A stretch of DNA of 64,000 bases from contig CALIBC010000180.1 of assembly GCA_938045615.1 (NCBI GenBank), positions 248,001-312,000 on the forward strand. Reading direction: 5' to 3'. The translations under genes and the position numbers were made by a program. The stretch's first letter is position 1. The number at the start of each line of letters is the position of its first letter. The notes below the pieces were generated by a model. That model saw only the letters and a program-made list of their open reading frames with translations. It made no database searches and had not been told where the DNA came from. Shown in pieces: positions 17,440-27,300 of the stretch. This stretch comes from an uncultured Clostridia bacterium (GTDB taxonomy: Bacteria; Bacillota; Clostridia; Peptostreptococcales; Anaerovoracaceae).

Positions 17440-19953
17440 ATGAGAAGAAAGTTATTTGTTTGCGCCGTGGCACTGATGTCGGGGGTCGTCATATCCGAGT
17501 ACAACACATTGCTTGCGATTGTTGTACTTTTGGCGGCGTTTGCAGTGTATATGATCAAAAGCAAAGGGAAAAGCGGTTCAAGCCGTAAAGTCTCGGATTC
17601 CCGGATGAAAAAAGAGGTTGATGATTGCGGGAAGTCAGTTGCTACCGGGCGGGGGGAGACGGTTCTTTACCGCATGCTGATATCGTTCTTTACCCTAGGC
17701 ATCGTTTTGATGTCGGTATCACAGTGCAGAACTATCTATTTGGACAGCTGCTTCAAAGATAAGGAGAGTCGCTTTACCGCACAAGTGCTTGCCGTTGAAT
17801 GCAAAGCATCAAAAGAGATTGATGATTCCAAGGTGACTCACGGTGAATATATCTCAAAGAGGCATGGCGTACCAGGAGGCACGCATTATCCAAAGGGCGA
17901 ATATGGGCAAGAACAAAAGCAGGTGAAATATACAGTACGCCTTATTGAAAAAAACGGTAAAGAACTCCCCTTTTTTAAAAGACCAAAAGTTCTTGTCACA
18001 TCGTGCAAGAGATCGGAAGCCGGCTTAAACGGCGTACCGTATAAAATGCCCGGAAAGTTCATAAGATGCACACTGACGCCGGAGAAAGCGTCCGGAAGCA
18101 GGAATCCGCGTTGTTTCGACTACGGGTTGTATTTGAAGTCAAAAGGGATAGATTATATTGCGCGACAGGAAACTTTCGCAAGTTCACCGGAAAGGGGATT
18201 CCCACCGGGGAATATTTTTTATGCGCTTATGCGGAAGATGCTGATTTGGCGTGAAGGTTTTTTGAGGCAACTAAAACTCGGCGAAGATGAGAAATCCGTA
18301 TTGAGAGGTATATTGTTCGGAGATACGGGTGAAATGTCGGAAGAAACTTACGAGACTTTCCAAAACAACGGCACGGCACACGTGCTTGCCGTCAGCGGTC
18401 TGCACGTTGGAATTCTGTACGGACTCTACAGGCGTCTGATCGCAAGGAGAAAATCAAAAGCATTGACAGCATTGATGGCTTTTTTTCTGTTTATGTACGG
18501 TTGTCTTACATTGTGGAGCATATCTGCGACACGAGCCATATTGTTTATATATATAATTATCGTGGGAGATATCCTGGAAAGACCTGTCGACATGCTCACA
18601 TCTCTTGCGGCTGTGGCGATAGCGGTAATAGTGAAAAATCCGTGGATCATATACGGCGCAGGATTTCAAATGTCATTTATAGCCGTGATTTCAATATGCT
18701 TTCTTTCTCCTGCGATCTCAAAAGTAATTCCCGTGGAAATGGGAGGGGCTGTTTCAGTTCAGTTGGGCATGATGCCATTTTTGGCGTATACGTTTAACAA
18801 GATTCCGATAATCTCCGTATTGTGTAATATTCCGGTGGTTTTTGCGTTATCCTTGGCCGTACCGTTGGGGATGGCGGGATTTGTATCATATGCGGTCATC
18901 GGAAGCGAACTTGTGTTCGGAGCTGTTTCGGCGCGCATTGCGGCGATGATGACGTGGATAAACAAACTGCTGGAGTTTAATGGCGCTTTTACCATGCAGG
19001 TGTGTTCCCCCTCTTTCGGTGCAGTGGTCTTTTTCTACCTGTTGCTCTTTTTTCTTTCAAGCGAAATGTTTACCGTGTTGAAGAAGAGGAAAAGTCACAA
19101 TATAACAGTATTGGTTCTGAGCGCCATAGCCATAATATCGGCGCTGTCTCAAATTACTGCATCAATACCTTTTGACAAAGCCACGGGGGTGATGCTAGAT
19201 GTCGGGCAGGGAGATTGTTTCCATCTAAAAGTGGAAAGTAATATCAATTTACTTTTTGACGGGGGAGGAAATGAAAACCATAATGTGGGTAAAAAAATCC
19301 TGAAACCGTATTTTTTGCATAACGGAACAGATAAAATAGATGCTGCTTTTGCAACTCACCTTCACACGGATCATTACAAAGGGATAGAGGAACTGAACAA
19401 ATGTTTTGAAGTCCGCAAAATAGTGATCAAAGGAAAGGCGGGCGATGAATATAAAATTTCGAAAAACGCAAAGGTAAGGATCATTTGGCCGGAAAAACAG
19501 GATTTTACGGTGGACGATGAGAATAAAAACAGTCTTGTATTCAAGATATATGCCGGCGGCATGAGTGTTTTAATTACGGGAGACATGACGGCAGAGGGGG
19601 AACGTGCGATTATCGAAAAATACCGCAAAAGCGGTGTGTTGCGGGCAGATGTGCTCAAGGTTGCGCACCACGGAAGCAAATACAGCAGCACAGAAGAATT
19701 CCTGGATTCCGTAAAGCCCAAGCTTGCGTTGATAGGAGTGGGCAAAAACAACTATGGTCATCCTTCGGATGAGGTTATTGAAAAGCTCAAAGAAAGAGGT
19801 ATAATTACTTACAGAACGGATGTGGATGGTGCAATAGGAATAAGGAGAGAGAAAGGTCGGATTGAAGTATGCCGTCAAAAGACAGAAGAGAACCCGGATA
19901 CAGGGACTTTACCGTGGATCTTGAAAAAGCTTTGTTCAAAAACACGATACTGA
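17440..19953 (+). CDS. comEC: ComEC/Rec2 family DNA-uptake channel protein
   Basis: Polytopic membrane protein that forms the DNA translocation channel in natural transformation. N-terminal hydrophobic helices and an OB-like region (about 1-215), the competence transmembrane domain (about 260-560, with HVLAVSGLHVGILYG) and a C-terminal metallo-beta-lactamase-like domain (about 575-815) with the metal motif THLHTDHYKG (about 638) and AHHGSK. 838 residues from ATG 17440, which has GGGGGA 7 nt upstream; an in-frame GTG at 17422 is less likely. No other late competence genes are in the window, so working transformation is not shown. Confidence 0.92.
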   Translation: MRRKLFVCAVALMSGVVISEYNTLLAIVVLLAAFAVYMIKSKGKSGSSRKVSDSRMKKEVDDCGKSVATGRGETVLYRMLISFFTLGIVLMSVSQCRTIYLDSCFKDKESRFTAQVLAVECKASKEIDDSKVTHGEYISKRHGVPGGTHYPKGEYGQEQKQVKYTVRLIEKNGKELPFFKRPKVLVTSCKRSEAGLNGVPYKMPGKFIRCTLTPEKASGSRNPRCFDYGLYLKSKGIDYIARQETFASSPERGFPPGNIFYALMRKMLIWREGFLRQLKLGEDEKSVLRGILFGDTGEMSEETYETFQNNGTAHVLAVSGLHVGILYGLYRRLIARRKSKALTALMAFFLFMYGCLTLWSISATRAILFIYIIIVGDILERPVDMLTSLAAVAIAVIVKNPWIIYGAGFQMSFIAVISICFLSPAISKVIPVEMGGAVSVQLGMMPFLAYTFNKIPIISVLCNIPVVFALSLAVPLGMAGFVSYAVIGSELVFGAVSARIAAMMTWINKLLEFNGAFTMQVCSPSFGAVVFFYLLLFFLSSEMFTVLKKRKSHNITVLVLSAIAIISALSQITASIPFDKATGVMLDVGQGDCFHLKVESNINLLFDGGGNENHNVGKKILKPYFLHNGTDKIDAAFATHLHTDHYKGIEELNKCFEVRKIVIKGKAGDEYKISKNAKVRIIWPEKQDFTVDDENKNSLVFKIYAGGMSVLITGDMTAEGERAIIEKYRKSGVLRADVLKVAHHGSKYSSTEEFLDSVKPKLALIGVGKNNYGHPSDEVIEKLKERGIITYRTDVDGAIGIRREKGRIEVCRQKTEENPDTGTLPWILKKLCSKTRY

Positions 19954-20933
19954 TGTACGGGGCTGAAGAGTACCTGACGGATTGGGCGGTGAGAAGCCTG
20001 AAGAATTTGTTCGTCGATCCGGCTTCTGAAACCATGGACTTTCTTGTTATGGAGGGAAGAGAATCATCACCTGCGGAGATTGTATCATCGTGTGAAATTT
20101 TCCCCGTACTATCAAATAAAAGAGTGGTCATAATAAAGGATTTCCCCGCATTGAAAAGTTCAAGGGAAACCGGAGGTAACGATCAAACGGGATCGGATCC
20201 ACTTGTCGACTATATCGCAGAGCCGAACAAAAGCACGGTGGCGGTATTCACAAACCCTGAGATTGACGGAAGAAACCGGATTGTCAAAGCCCTTAAAAAA
20301 CATGGGGGTATATATAATTTCGAAAGTCTTTCCGAAAGAGAGTTGCGATCTTTTGCGGAAAAGAGATTCAGGGAAGCGGGAGTGAAAATCGGAAAAAGAC
20401 AAACTGCGATGCTCGTCGGCAGTACGGGATACCTTAACAAGGAAAGCGATTATAAACTGTATAATTTTGAAAACGACTTGAAGAAACTGATCGCATATGC
20501 GAATGAAGGTGTCGTGACCGAAGAAGCCATAGGAGAGCTGATAGACGGCGACGACGACAGCTTTATATTCGATTTGATAGATGGAATAAGCGGAAACGAC
20601 AAAAGCAAGGCGCTTGAGACGCTTTACGGCAGGATGAAGAAAAACTCATATGAGGGAGTTTCCATAGTGCTTGCGATAGCTTCACAGGTTGAACTGATGT
20701 ATGAGATCAAGGAATTTATGTCGCGAAATGACGGGTTTTCAAATCCCTATGCTATAAGCAGTCATATGAAAGTTCATAAATTCAGAGTGGAAAAAGCAAT
20801 GAGATATGCATCGAGCTACTCGTTGGAAAAATTGAGACTTATGTTGCTTGAAATATACAGAGCATATACTTACACAGTGACAGGAATAATGAATGCGAGG
20901 ACGGCGCTTGAGGTATTTATAGCCGGGATATGA
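19869..20933 (+). CDS. holA: DNA polymerase III delta subunit
   Basis: Clamp-loader subunit that opens the sliding clamp. The 354-residue protein begins with the family segment leading to LMYGAEEYL (about 33), has the AAA+-like fold without a functional Walker A, and a C-terminal helical collar domain. In Firmicutes holA commonly follows comEC. The ATG at 19869 overlaps the 3' end of comEC by 85 nt, an unusually long overlap; an internal in-frame start is possible, but it would remove conserved N-terminal residues. Confidence 0.88.
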   Translation: MPSKDRREPGYRDFTVDLEKALFKNTILMYGAEEYLTDWAVRSLKNLFVDPASETMDFLVMEGRESSPAEIVSSCEIFPVLSNKRVVIIKDFPALKSSRETGGNDQTGSDPLVDYIAEPNKSTVAVFTNPEIDGRNRIVKALKKHGGIYNFESLSERELRSFAEKRFREAGVKIGKRQTAMLVGSTGYLNKESDYKLYNFENDLKKLIAYANEGVVTEEAIGELIDGDDDSFIFDLIDGISGNDKSKALETLYGRMKKNSYEGVSIVLAIASQVELMYEIKEFMSRNDGFSNPYAISSHMKVHKFRVEKAMRYASSYSLEKLRLMLLEIYRAYTYTVTGIMNARTALEVFIAGI

Positions 20934-20975
20934 GCCGAATTGAACGGGTAGCCGGAAGTTGTTAGGGAGAAGATG

Positions 20976-21884
20976 ATGAGAATAAACGGTGGAAAAGCCT
21001 TGAAAGCGGATTTTATGCTACTTGTCGTTGCAATTTGTTGGGGATTTTCTTATTACGGGATGAAGATAGCCCTCAAAGAAGTGACTACGTTTACTTTGAA
21101 TACATACAGATTTTTAGGTGCGTTTGCGGTGGCGGCACTCATCTCTTTTCCGGTACTGAAAAAAGTAAACAGGATCATGTTGATGTACAGCGTCGCAATA
21201 GGCGTTGTTCTTGCGGCCGTATATGCGGGTGCGACGATAGGGGTGCAGTACACGACACTTTCAAACTGTGCATTTCTGTGTGCGACTACGGTGTTTTTTG
21301 TGCCGATACTTGAATTTTTGTTCTATAGAAAAAAAACATCGAAAAAAATTTTTCTTGCCGTAACGCTATGCTTTATTGGTATAATGCTGATGACATTGAA
21401 AGAAGATTTTTCTTTCAATCTCAAGAATTTAAAAGGTGACATCATAAGTTTGAGCACCGGGGTCACATATGCGCTTGAGATAGTGATAACTTCAAAGGCT
21501 GTCAAAGACGAGAGGGTCGATCCGTATGTGACCGGCGTGTTCAGTCTTGCATCGTGCGGTATCGTGATGCTCATATTGAGTCTCGCCATAGAAAACATGG
21601 ATCTCCCGCATTCTGCCGGAGGATGGATTTCAGTGGTATTCCTTGCGATATTTTGCACCGGGCTTGCCTTTATAATTCAGCCGATAGCGCAGCAGCATAC
21701 GGAACCTTCGCATGTCGGAATCATATTCTCCCTTGAACCTGTTTTCGCCGGGATAATAGCTTTTCTGTTTGCCGGGGAGATACTTACAAGCAAGCAGATA
21801 TTCGGGGAATTTATTATCCTGATCGCATTGTTTTTTATGGAAGCGGATTTTGGGAAGAAGAAAAAACGTGACACCAAAACTTAA
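20976..21884 (+). CDS. EamA/DMT-family transporter
   Basis: Predicted inner-membrane carrier of the drug/metabolite superfamily with about ten transmembrane helices in two EamA repeats (about 5-140 and 150-295). Seen: FMLLVVAICWGFSYYGMKIA in the first helix and the second-repeat PSHVGIIFSLEPVFAGI segment, both typical. The substrate cannot be told. AGGGAGA lies 2 nt before ATG 20973 and 5 nt before ATG 20976; the latter is preferred. The C-terminus is basic. Confidence 0.85.
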   Translation: MRINGGKALKADFMLLVVAICWGFSYYGMKIALKEVTTFTLNTYRFLGAFAVAALISFPVLKKVNRIMLMYSVAIGVVLAAVYAGATIGVQYTTLSNCAFLCATTVFFVPILEFLFYRKKTSKKIFLAVTLCFIGIMLMTLKEDFSFNLKNLKGDIISLSTGVTYALEIVITSKAVKDERVDPYVTGVFSLASCGIVMLILSLAIENMDLPHSAGGWISVVFLAIFCTGLAFIIQPIAQQHTEPSHVGIIFSLEPVFAGIIAFLFAGEILTSKQIFGEFIILIALFFMEADFGKKKKRDTKT

Positions 21885-21946
21885 GAAAAGCAAAATGCGG
21901 CGGCAGGGAAGTCTATAAAATATCCGGCATCGTCAGAAAGCTCACA

Positions 21947-21975
21947 TTGATAAATATCCGTATCTTTTGTATAAT
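21947..21975 (+). promoter_or_regulatory. Promoter for the NuoEF/transhydrogenase-like operon
   Basis: -35 TTGATA (21947-21952), 17-bp spacer, -10 TATAAT (21970-21975). Leader of about 43 nt before ATG 22025, which is preceded by AGGAGG. No operator repeat such as a Rex site is evident. Confidence 0.75.
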
Positions 21976-22024
21976 ATGGATGCTTATTTGGATTCTATAG
22001 CAATAAACAACAGGAGGAAATACA

Positions 22025-22537
22025 ATGAGTGAGAAAAAAACTTGCGTCTGTCCGGGCGGCAATGAGCAGTTCAAAGAATTGCAGCCTGTGCTGGACAAGT
22101 ATGCAAAAGTTCCGGGAAGCCTTATTACGATCTTGCAAAAAACTCAGGAGATTTATGGCTATCTTTCAGTTGGGGCAATCAATCACATTTCACTTGCCAC
22201 CGGGATAAAACCCGCCAAGATCTATGGGGTCGCCACATTCTATGCACAATTCAGATTGCAACCTGTCGGCAAATACCTGATAATGCTTTGCAAGGGAACC
22301 GCATGTCATGTAAATGGAGCCGACAGCATAGAGGAAGCCATTGGCGAATATCTTGAAATAAAGGATGGTGAGACGACGGAGGACGGTGTGTTTACCTTAA
22401 ACAACGTTGCGTGTCTGGGATGTTGTTCTCTTGCGCCCGTTATGATGGTAACAAGCGGCGAGGGAGATGAAACCTATGGGAATCTGACCAAAGACAAAGT
22501 CAAGCAGATCCTGGCTGAAATCAGGGAAAGAGCTTAG
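22025..22537 (+). CDS. NuoE-like [2Fe-2S] subunit (HydC/StnC-type)
   Basis: Thioredoxin-fold [2Fe-2S] protein that accompanies NuoF-type NADH-binding subunits in soluble bifurcating hydrogenases and transhydrogenases. 170 residues. Cluster ligands are visible as CKGTACH (about 91-97) and CLGCCSLAP (about 132-136). Strong AGGAGG before the ATG. First gene of a three-gene operon; the order and fusions match electron-bifurcating complexes rather than respiratory complex I, since no membrane subunits follow. Confidence 0.92.
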   Translation: MSEKKTCVCPGGNEQFKELQPVLDKYAKVPGSLITILQKTQEIYGYLSVGAINHISLATGIKPAKIYGVATFYAQFRLQPVGKYLIMLCKGTACHVNGADSIEEAIGEYLEIKDGETTEDGVFTLNNVACLGCCSLAPVMMVTSGEGDETYGNLTKDKVKQILAEIRERA

Positions 22538-22549
22538 GGGGTGCAAGTG

Positions 22550-24298
22550 ATGAAAGTAGTAATAGGACAGGGAAGTTGCGGAATCGCAACAGGCGCAAAA
22601 AAGACCGAAAATGAATTTTTGGAGCAGATAAAGAAACAGAACGTCGATGTGGATCTTACGGTTACGGGCTGTGTCGGTACGTGTTATTTGGAGCCGATCG
22701 TCGATGTTTATGAGAATGACGGGAAGATGACCCGTTATGTCAAGGTGCAGCCCGACAAGGTGGAAAGAATCGTCGAGGAACACTTAAAGAACGGGAATGT
22801 CGTATCGGATTACGCAATTGATGCGGATGACCGACAGTTTCTGGCAAAGCAGGAGCGTGTTGTTTTGCGTCATTGCGGTATAATCAATCCTGAAATAATA
22901 GATGAATACGTTGCTGTGGGCGGATATGAATCGGCAAAAAAAGTCCTGACATCCATGACGCGCGAGGAGGTCATTGACATAGTCAAGACTTCCAATTTAA
23001 GAGGCCGCGGCGGTGCGGGATTTCCGACATGGTTCAAGTGGAACGCCGCAAAAGGCAATCCCGGAAAAGAAAAATACATAGTCTGTAATGCGGATGAGGG
23101 CGATCCGGGAGCGTTCATGGATCGTTCGGTTCTTGAGGGCGATCCGCATTCCCTGCTTGAGGGAATGATAATAGGAGGCTTTGCGATGGGTGCCACGGAA
23201 GGCATCATTTACTGCCGTGCGGAGTATCCGCTTGCCATAAGGCGCCTTGAAATCGCCATGGAACAGGCCAGGGAAAAAGGATATCTGGGAAAGAATATAT
23301 TCGGAACCGGTAAGGACTTTGACATCAGAATCAAAGCCGGTGCCGGGGCGTTTGTGTGCGGTGAGGAAACTGCGCTCATAGCTTCGCTTGAAGGTGAGAG
23401 GGGTATGCCCCGTCTGAAGCCGCCGTTTCCTGCGGCAAAAGGATACTGGCAGCTGCCGACAAATATAAATAACGTGGAAACGTTCGCAAACGTTCCATGG
23501 ATCATCGAAAACGGAGGCGAGGCATTTGCAAATCTTGGGAAAGCGCCATCCACGGGAACCAAGGTATTTGCGCTCGCCGGAAAGATAAAGAAGGGCGGAC
23601 TTGTGGAAGTTCCGATGGGTCTCAAAGTAAAAGATGTAATTTTCGGAATAGGAGGCGGAATCAAGAATGACCGTAAGTTCAAAGCCGTGCAGATGGGCGG
23701 ACCGTCGGGCGGTTGCATACCTGCAGACATTGCCGATACTCCCGTAACCTATGAGGATATAGTCAAGACAGGAGCCATCGTCGGTTCCGGTGGTATGATC
23801 GTAATGGATGAGGACACATGTATGGTGGACATGGCAAGATACTTCCTTGATTTTACCAAGAAAGAATCATGTGGAAAATGCAATTACTGCAGGATCGGAA
23901 CCAAGAGGATGCTTGAGATTTTGGAGCGTATAACTCGAGGAGAGGGTGAGGATGGAGATATAGAAAAGCTGGAGGAACTCGCAAACAAGATCAAAGACGG
24001 TTCAATGTGCGGTCTGGGACAGACTGCCCCGAATCCGGTGCTTTCGACCATCCGTTACTTCCGAAATGAGTATGAAGACCACATTTACAACCATACCTGC
24101 ACCGCAAAGTCCTGCAAGGCGTTGATCCACTATGAGATAAACGACAAGTGTGTCGGATGTACAAGATGCGCCCGAAACTGCCCTGTAGATGCGATCGACG
24201 GAGTGGTCAAGGGACAACACGTCATCAATCAGGATATATGCATCAAGTGCGGAAAGTGCGAAGAGAGTTGTAACTTCGGCGCGGTAGTCAGACTTTAG
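22550..24298 (+). CDS. NuoF-like FMN/NADH-binding Fe-S subunit (HydB/StnB-type)
   Basis: Flavoprotein that binds NAD(H) and FMN. Domain order: N-terminal [2Fe-2S] thioredoxin-like domain (1-85; weakly conserved, C10 and a CVGTC segment), NuoF core (about 110-510) with GRGGAGFPTW, NADEGDPGAFMDRS and the [4Fe-4S] motif ESCGKCNYCRIG, and two C-terminal ferredoxin-type [4Fe-4S] motifs, CVGCTRCARNCP and CIKCGKCEESC. 582 residues from ATG 22550 with GGGGGTG 6 nt upstream; in-frame GTGs at 22541 and 22547 are alternatives. This subunit is where flavin-based electron bifurcation occurs in HydABC and Stn complexes. Confidence 0.92.
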   Translation: MKVVIGQGSCGIATGAKKTENEFLEQIKKQNVDVDLTVTGCVGTCYLEPIVDVYENDGKMTRYVKVQPDKVERIVEEHLKNGNVVSDYAIDADDRQFLAKQERVVLRHCGIINPEIIDEYVAVGGYESAKKVLTSMTREEVIDIVKTSNLRGRGGAGFPTWFKWNAAKGNPGKEKYIVCNADEGDPGAFMDRSVLEGDPHSLLEGMIIGGFAMGATEGIIYCRAEYPLAIRRLEIAMEQAREKGYLGKNIFGTGKDFDIRIKAGAGAFVCGEETALIASLEGERGMPRLKPPFPAAKGYWQLPTNINNVETFANVPWIIENGGEAFANLGKAPSTGTKVFALAGKIKKGGLVEVPMGLKVKDVIFGIGGGIKNDRKFKAVQMGGPSGGCIPADIADTPVTYEDIVKTGAIVGSGGMIVMDEDTCMVDMARYFLDFTKKESCGKCNYCRIGTKRMLEILERITRGEGEDGDIEKLEELANKIKDGSMCGLGQTAPNPVLSTIRYFRNEYEDHIYNHTCTAKSCKALIHYEINDKCVGCTRCARNCPVDAIDGVVKGQHVINQDICIKCGKCEESCNFGAVVRL

Positions 24299-24312
24299 AA
24301 AGGGGGAGCAGG

Positions 24313-27300
24313 ATGAAAAACTTTAGATTGAATATAGACGGAAAAGAAGTGCTCGGCGTTCCCGGGCAGACCATACTGGAAGTTGCGAAAGAAAACGACA
24401 TCTTTATTCCGACGTTGTGTTACGACGAAAGAACTACGGTGTACGGTTCCTGCGGCATATGCGTGGTGGAAGTCGAGGGGAATCCCAAACTTTGCAAGGC
24501 ATGTGCGACCGAAATTGCACCGGGAATGGTTGTCAGGACGGACACGGAGAGAGTGCTGGAGTCAAGAAAAACCAATCTTGAACTTCTCGTCTCAAATCAC
24601 AACGGCGATTGTATAGGGCCATGCAAGCTTGCATGTCCGGGAGGAACGGATTGTCAGGGCTATGTCGGACTTGTGGCAAACGGCGAATTTGAGAAAGCAA
24701 ACGAATTGATAAAAGACAGGATCCCGCTTCCTGCCTGCATAGGGCGCGTCTGTCCTCATCCTTGTGAGGATGCATGCAGACGCGGACTGGTCGAGGAACC
24801 TATAAGCATAATGGAAATCAAGCGTTTTGCCGCTGACATGGATCTTGCGTCCGAGGAGCAGTATCTGCCTGAAATGGAAGATGATACAGGCAAATCGGTT
24901 GCCATTATAGGTGGCGGCCCGATGGGTCTTTCAGCCGCATATTTTCTGAGACAGAAAGGTCACGATGTCACAGTGTTTGATGCCATGCCAAAGCTTGGAG
25001 GCATGCTTAGATACGGCATTCCGGAGTATCGTCTGCCCAAAGAAGTACTGGATAGCGAAATCAAGATAATTGAGGCAATGGGAGTTGAACTGATCCCAAA
25101 CACCAAGGTGGGAGAGGATATTCCTTTTGAAACCATAAGAAACGATTTTGATGCCGTCCTCATCGGTATAGGAGCCTGGGTCTCCACGGGCGTGGGATGC
25201 CCGGGTGAGGATGCAGACGGAGTGATAGGCGGCATAGACTTCTTGAGAAAAGTTGTTCGCAATGAACCTGTGGATCTCGGAAAAAAAGTTGCTATAGTGG
25301 GCGGTGGAAATACTGCAATGGATGCTTGCAGAACAGCTGTGCGTTTGGGCGCCGACGAGGTGTACAACATATATAGAAGAACAAAGGATGAGATGCCCGC
25401 AGATCGTCTTGAAATAGAAGAGGGTGAAGAAGAAGGTGTGATCTTCAAGAATCTGACCAACCCGCTTGAGATCATAAAGGACGGAAACGGACATGTAAAG
25501 CAAATAGTACTGCAGTGCATGGAACTTGGGGAACCCGATGCTTCGGGGCGTCGTCGTCCTATGCCAATAGAAGGCAAGACGGAAACGCTTGATGTTGATA
25601 ATGTGATTTTAGCAATAGGTCAGGCCGTGGACGCCGAGCTATTTGATCTTGAAAAGACGAGGAAAAACGCAATTGCCTACGACAGTGAAACGTTCATGAC
25701 CAGCATACCCGGAGTATTTGCCGGAGGTGACTGCGGAAATGATAAAATCTCTATAGCCATAGAAGCGATAGGGGATGCGAGAAAGGCCTCCTTGGTAATA
25801 GATTCATATTTGAACGGAGCGACCATAAAATATGAAAAACCTTTCGTTGTGGAGAGAACCGATATCACCGAAAAGACTTTTGAGGACAGGGAAAGACTTT
25901 TCCGTGAGAAAGCGGATCAGTTGACCGCCGCTGAGAGGAAAGATAACTTCTCCGAAGTGGTGTACGGGGGCTATACGGAAGAACAGGCGGTCAGAGAGGC
26001 AAGCCGTTGCCTTGAATGCGGCTGTCACGACTTCTTTGAATGTAAGCTTATAGAACTCTCCAACCAATACGGAGTCAAGTCGGATCGCTTCCACGGAGAA
26101 AAAAAGATGACCAAAATCGAGGACGATCATCCGTTTATCGTAAGGGACTCTGATAAATGCATTCTTTGCGGTCTGTGCGTGAGAGTTTGCGATGAAGTCA
26201 TGGGTGTCGGGGCGCTGGGTCTTGTCGACAGGGGATTCGACACCGTTGTAGCGCCTACTTTGGGACTTCCTCTTGCGGAATCCGGTTGTGAATCCTGCGG
26301 TCAGTGTGTAACATGCTGCCCTGTAGGAGCACTTCAGGAAAGGCAGACCGTTCAGAAAGAAGTTCCGGTGGATACGCAGCTCACTGAAACAACGTGTTCG
26401 TATTGTTCGGTGGGATGCAGTTTAGATCTGGAATCCTATGGGGATATGCTTGTCAAGGCAAATCCATCCAAGGAAGGAGCCGTTAACAAAGGGATTTGTT
26501 GCGGTAAGGGCAAATGGGGCTTTGATGCTTCCATACTTGAGGACAAGATCGTGGATCCAATGGTCAAGGATGAAAACGGCAATTTCAGATTGACAGACTA
26601 TCACGAAGCCTTTGTTATGATGGCAAAGAAGCTGGAATCCGTCGCACTCAGAAATGGAAGAAGCAGTATAGGCGTGGCTGTATCCGATCGCTATACCAAC
26701 GAAGAAGCGTATGCGATCAAAAAATTCGCCGATTCCATAGGCGCTGCCACATTCACATTCAACAGACGCCAAAGCGGTGTTAGGAAAGTGTTGGGGCTGC
26801 CTTACGAGGCATCGCCGAATACCATCGACGAGTTGCTTTCCACCGATGTGATTTTGGTTCCGGGATTTATAAAGAAAAAGAACCCTGTGATTTGGAACAA
26901 GATCAAGCAGGCGGCAGAAGCCGGTGCAAAGATCATCGTCGTTACGACACAAGGAGCGGAGGATGCATGGAAATTTGCATGGAAAGTCGTTGAAACACCG
27001 AATGACACGGCGTTCCTGAAAAAGATCGCAAAGGCACTTGTGAACATGGGTAAGAGCACCGATGCGAAAGGATTTGAAGAGTTTAAAAAATCTCTTGATG
27101 ATGTGACACTGTGTGATACATGCGAGGAAGTTGCACAGCTTTATGCAGATGCGAAAAAAGCGATGATCGTATATCAGCAGAACATATTGTCGCAAGAAGC
27201 GGGTGCACTCATTGCGGAAATCGCCGTACTGTCGGGACATATAGGAAGACCGCGCGACGGAATTTTGGAAGTCAAGCCGAAGAACAATTCTCAAGGATTG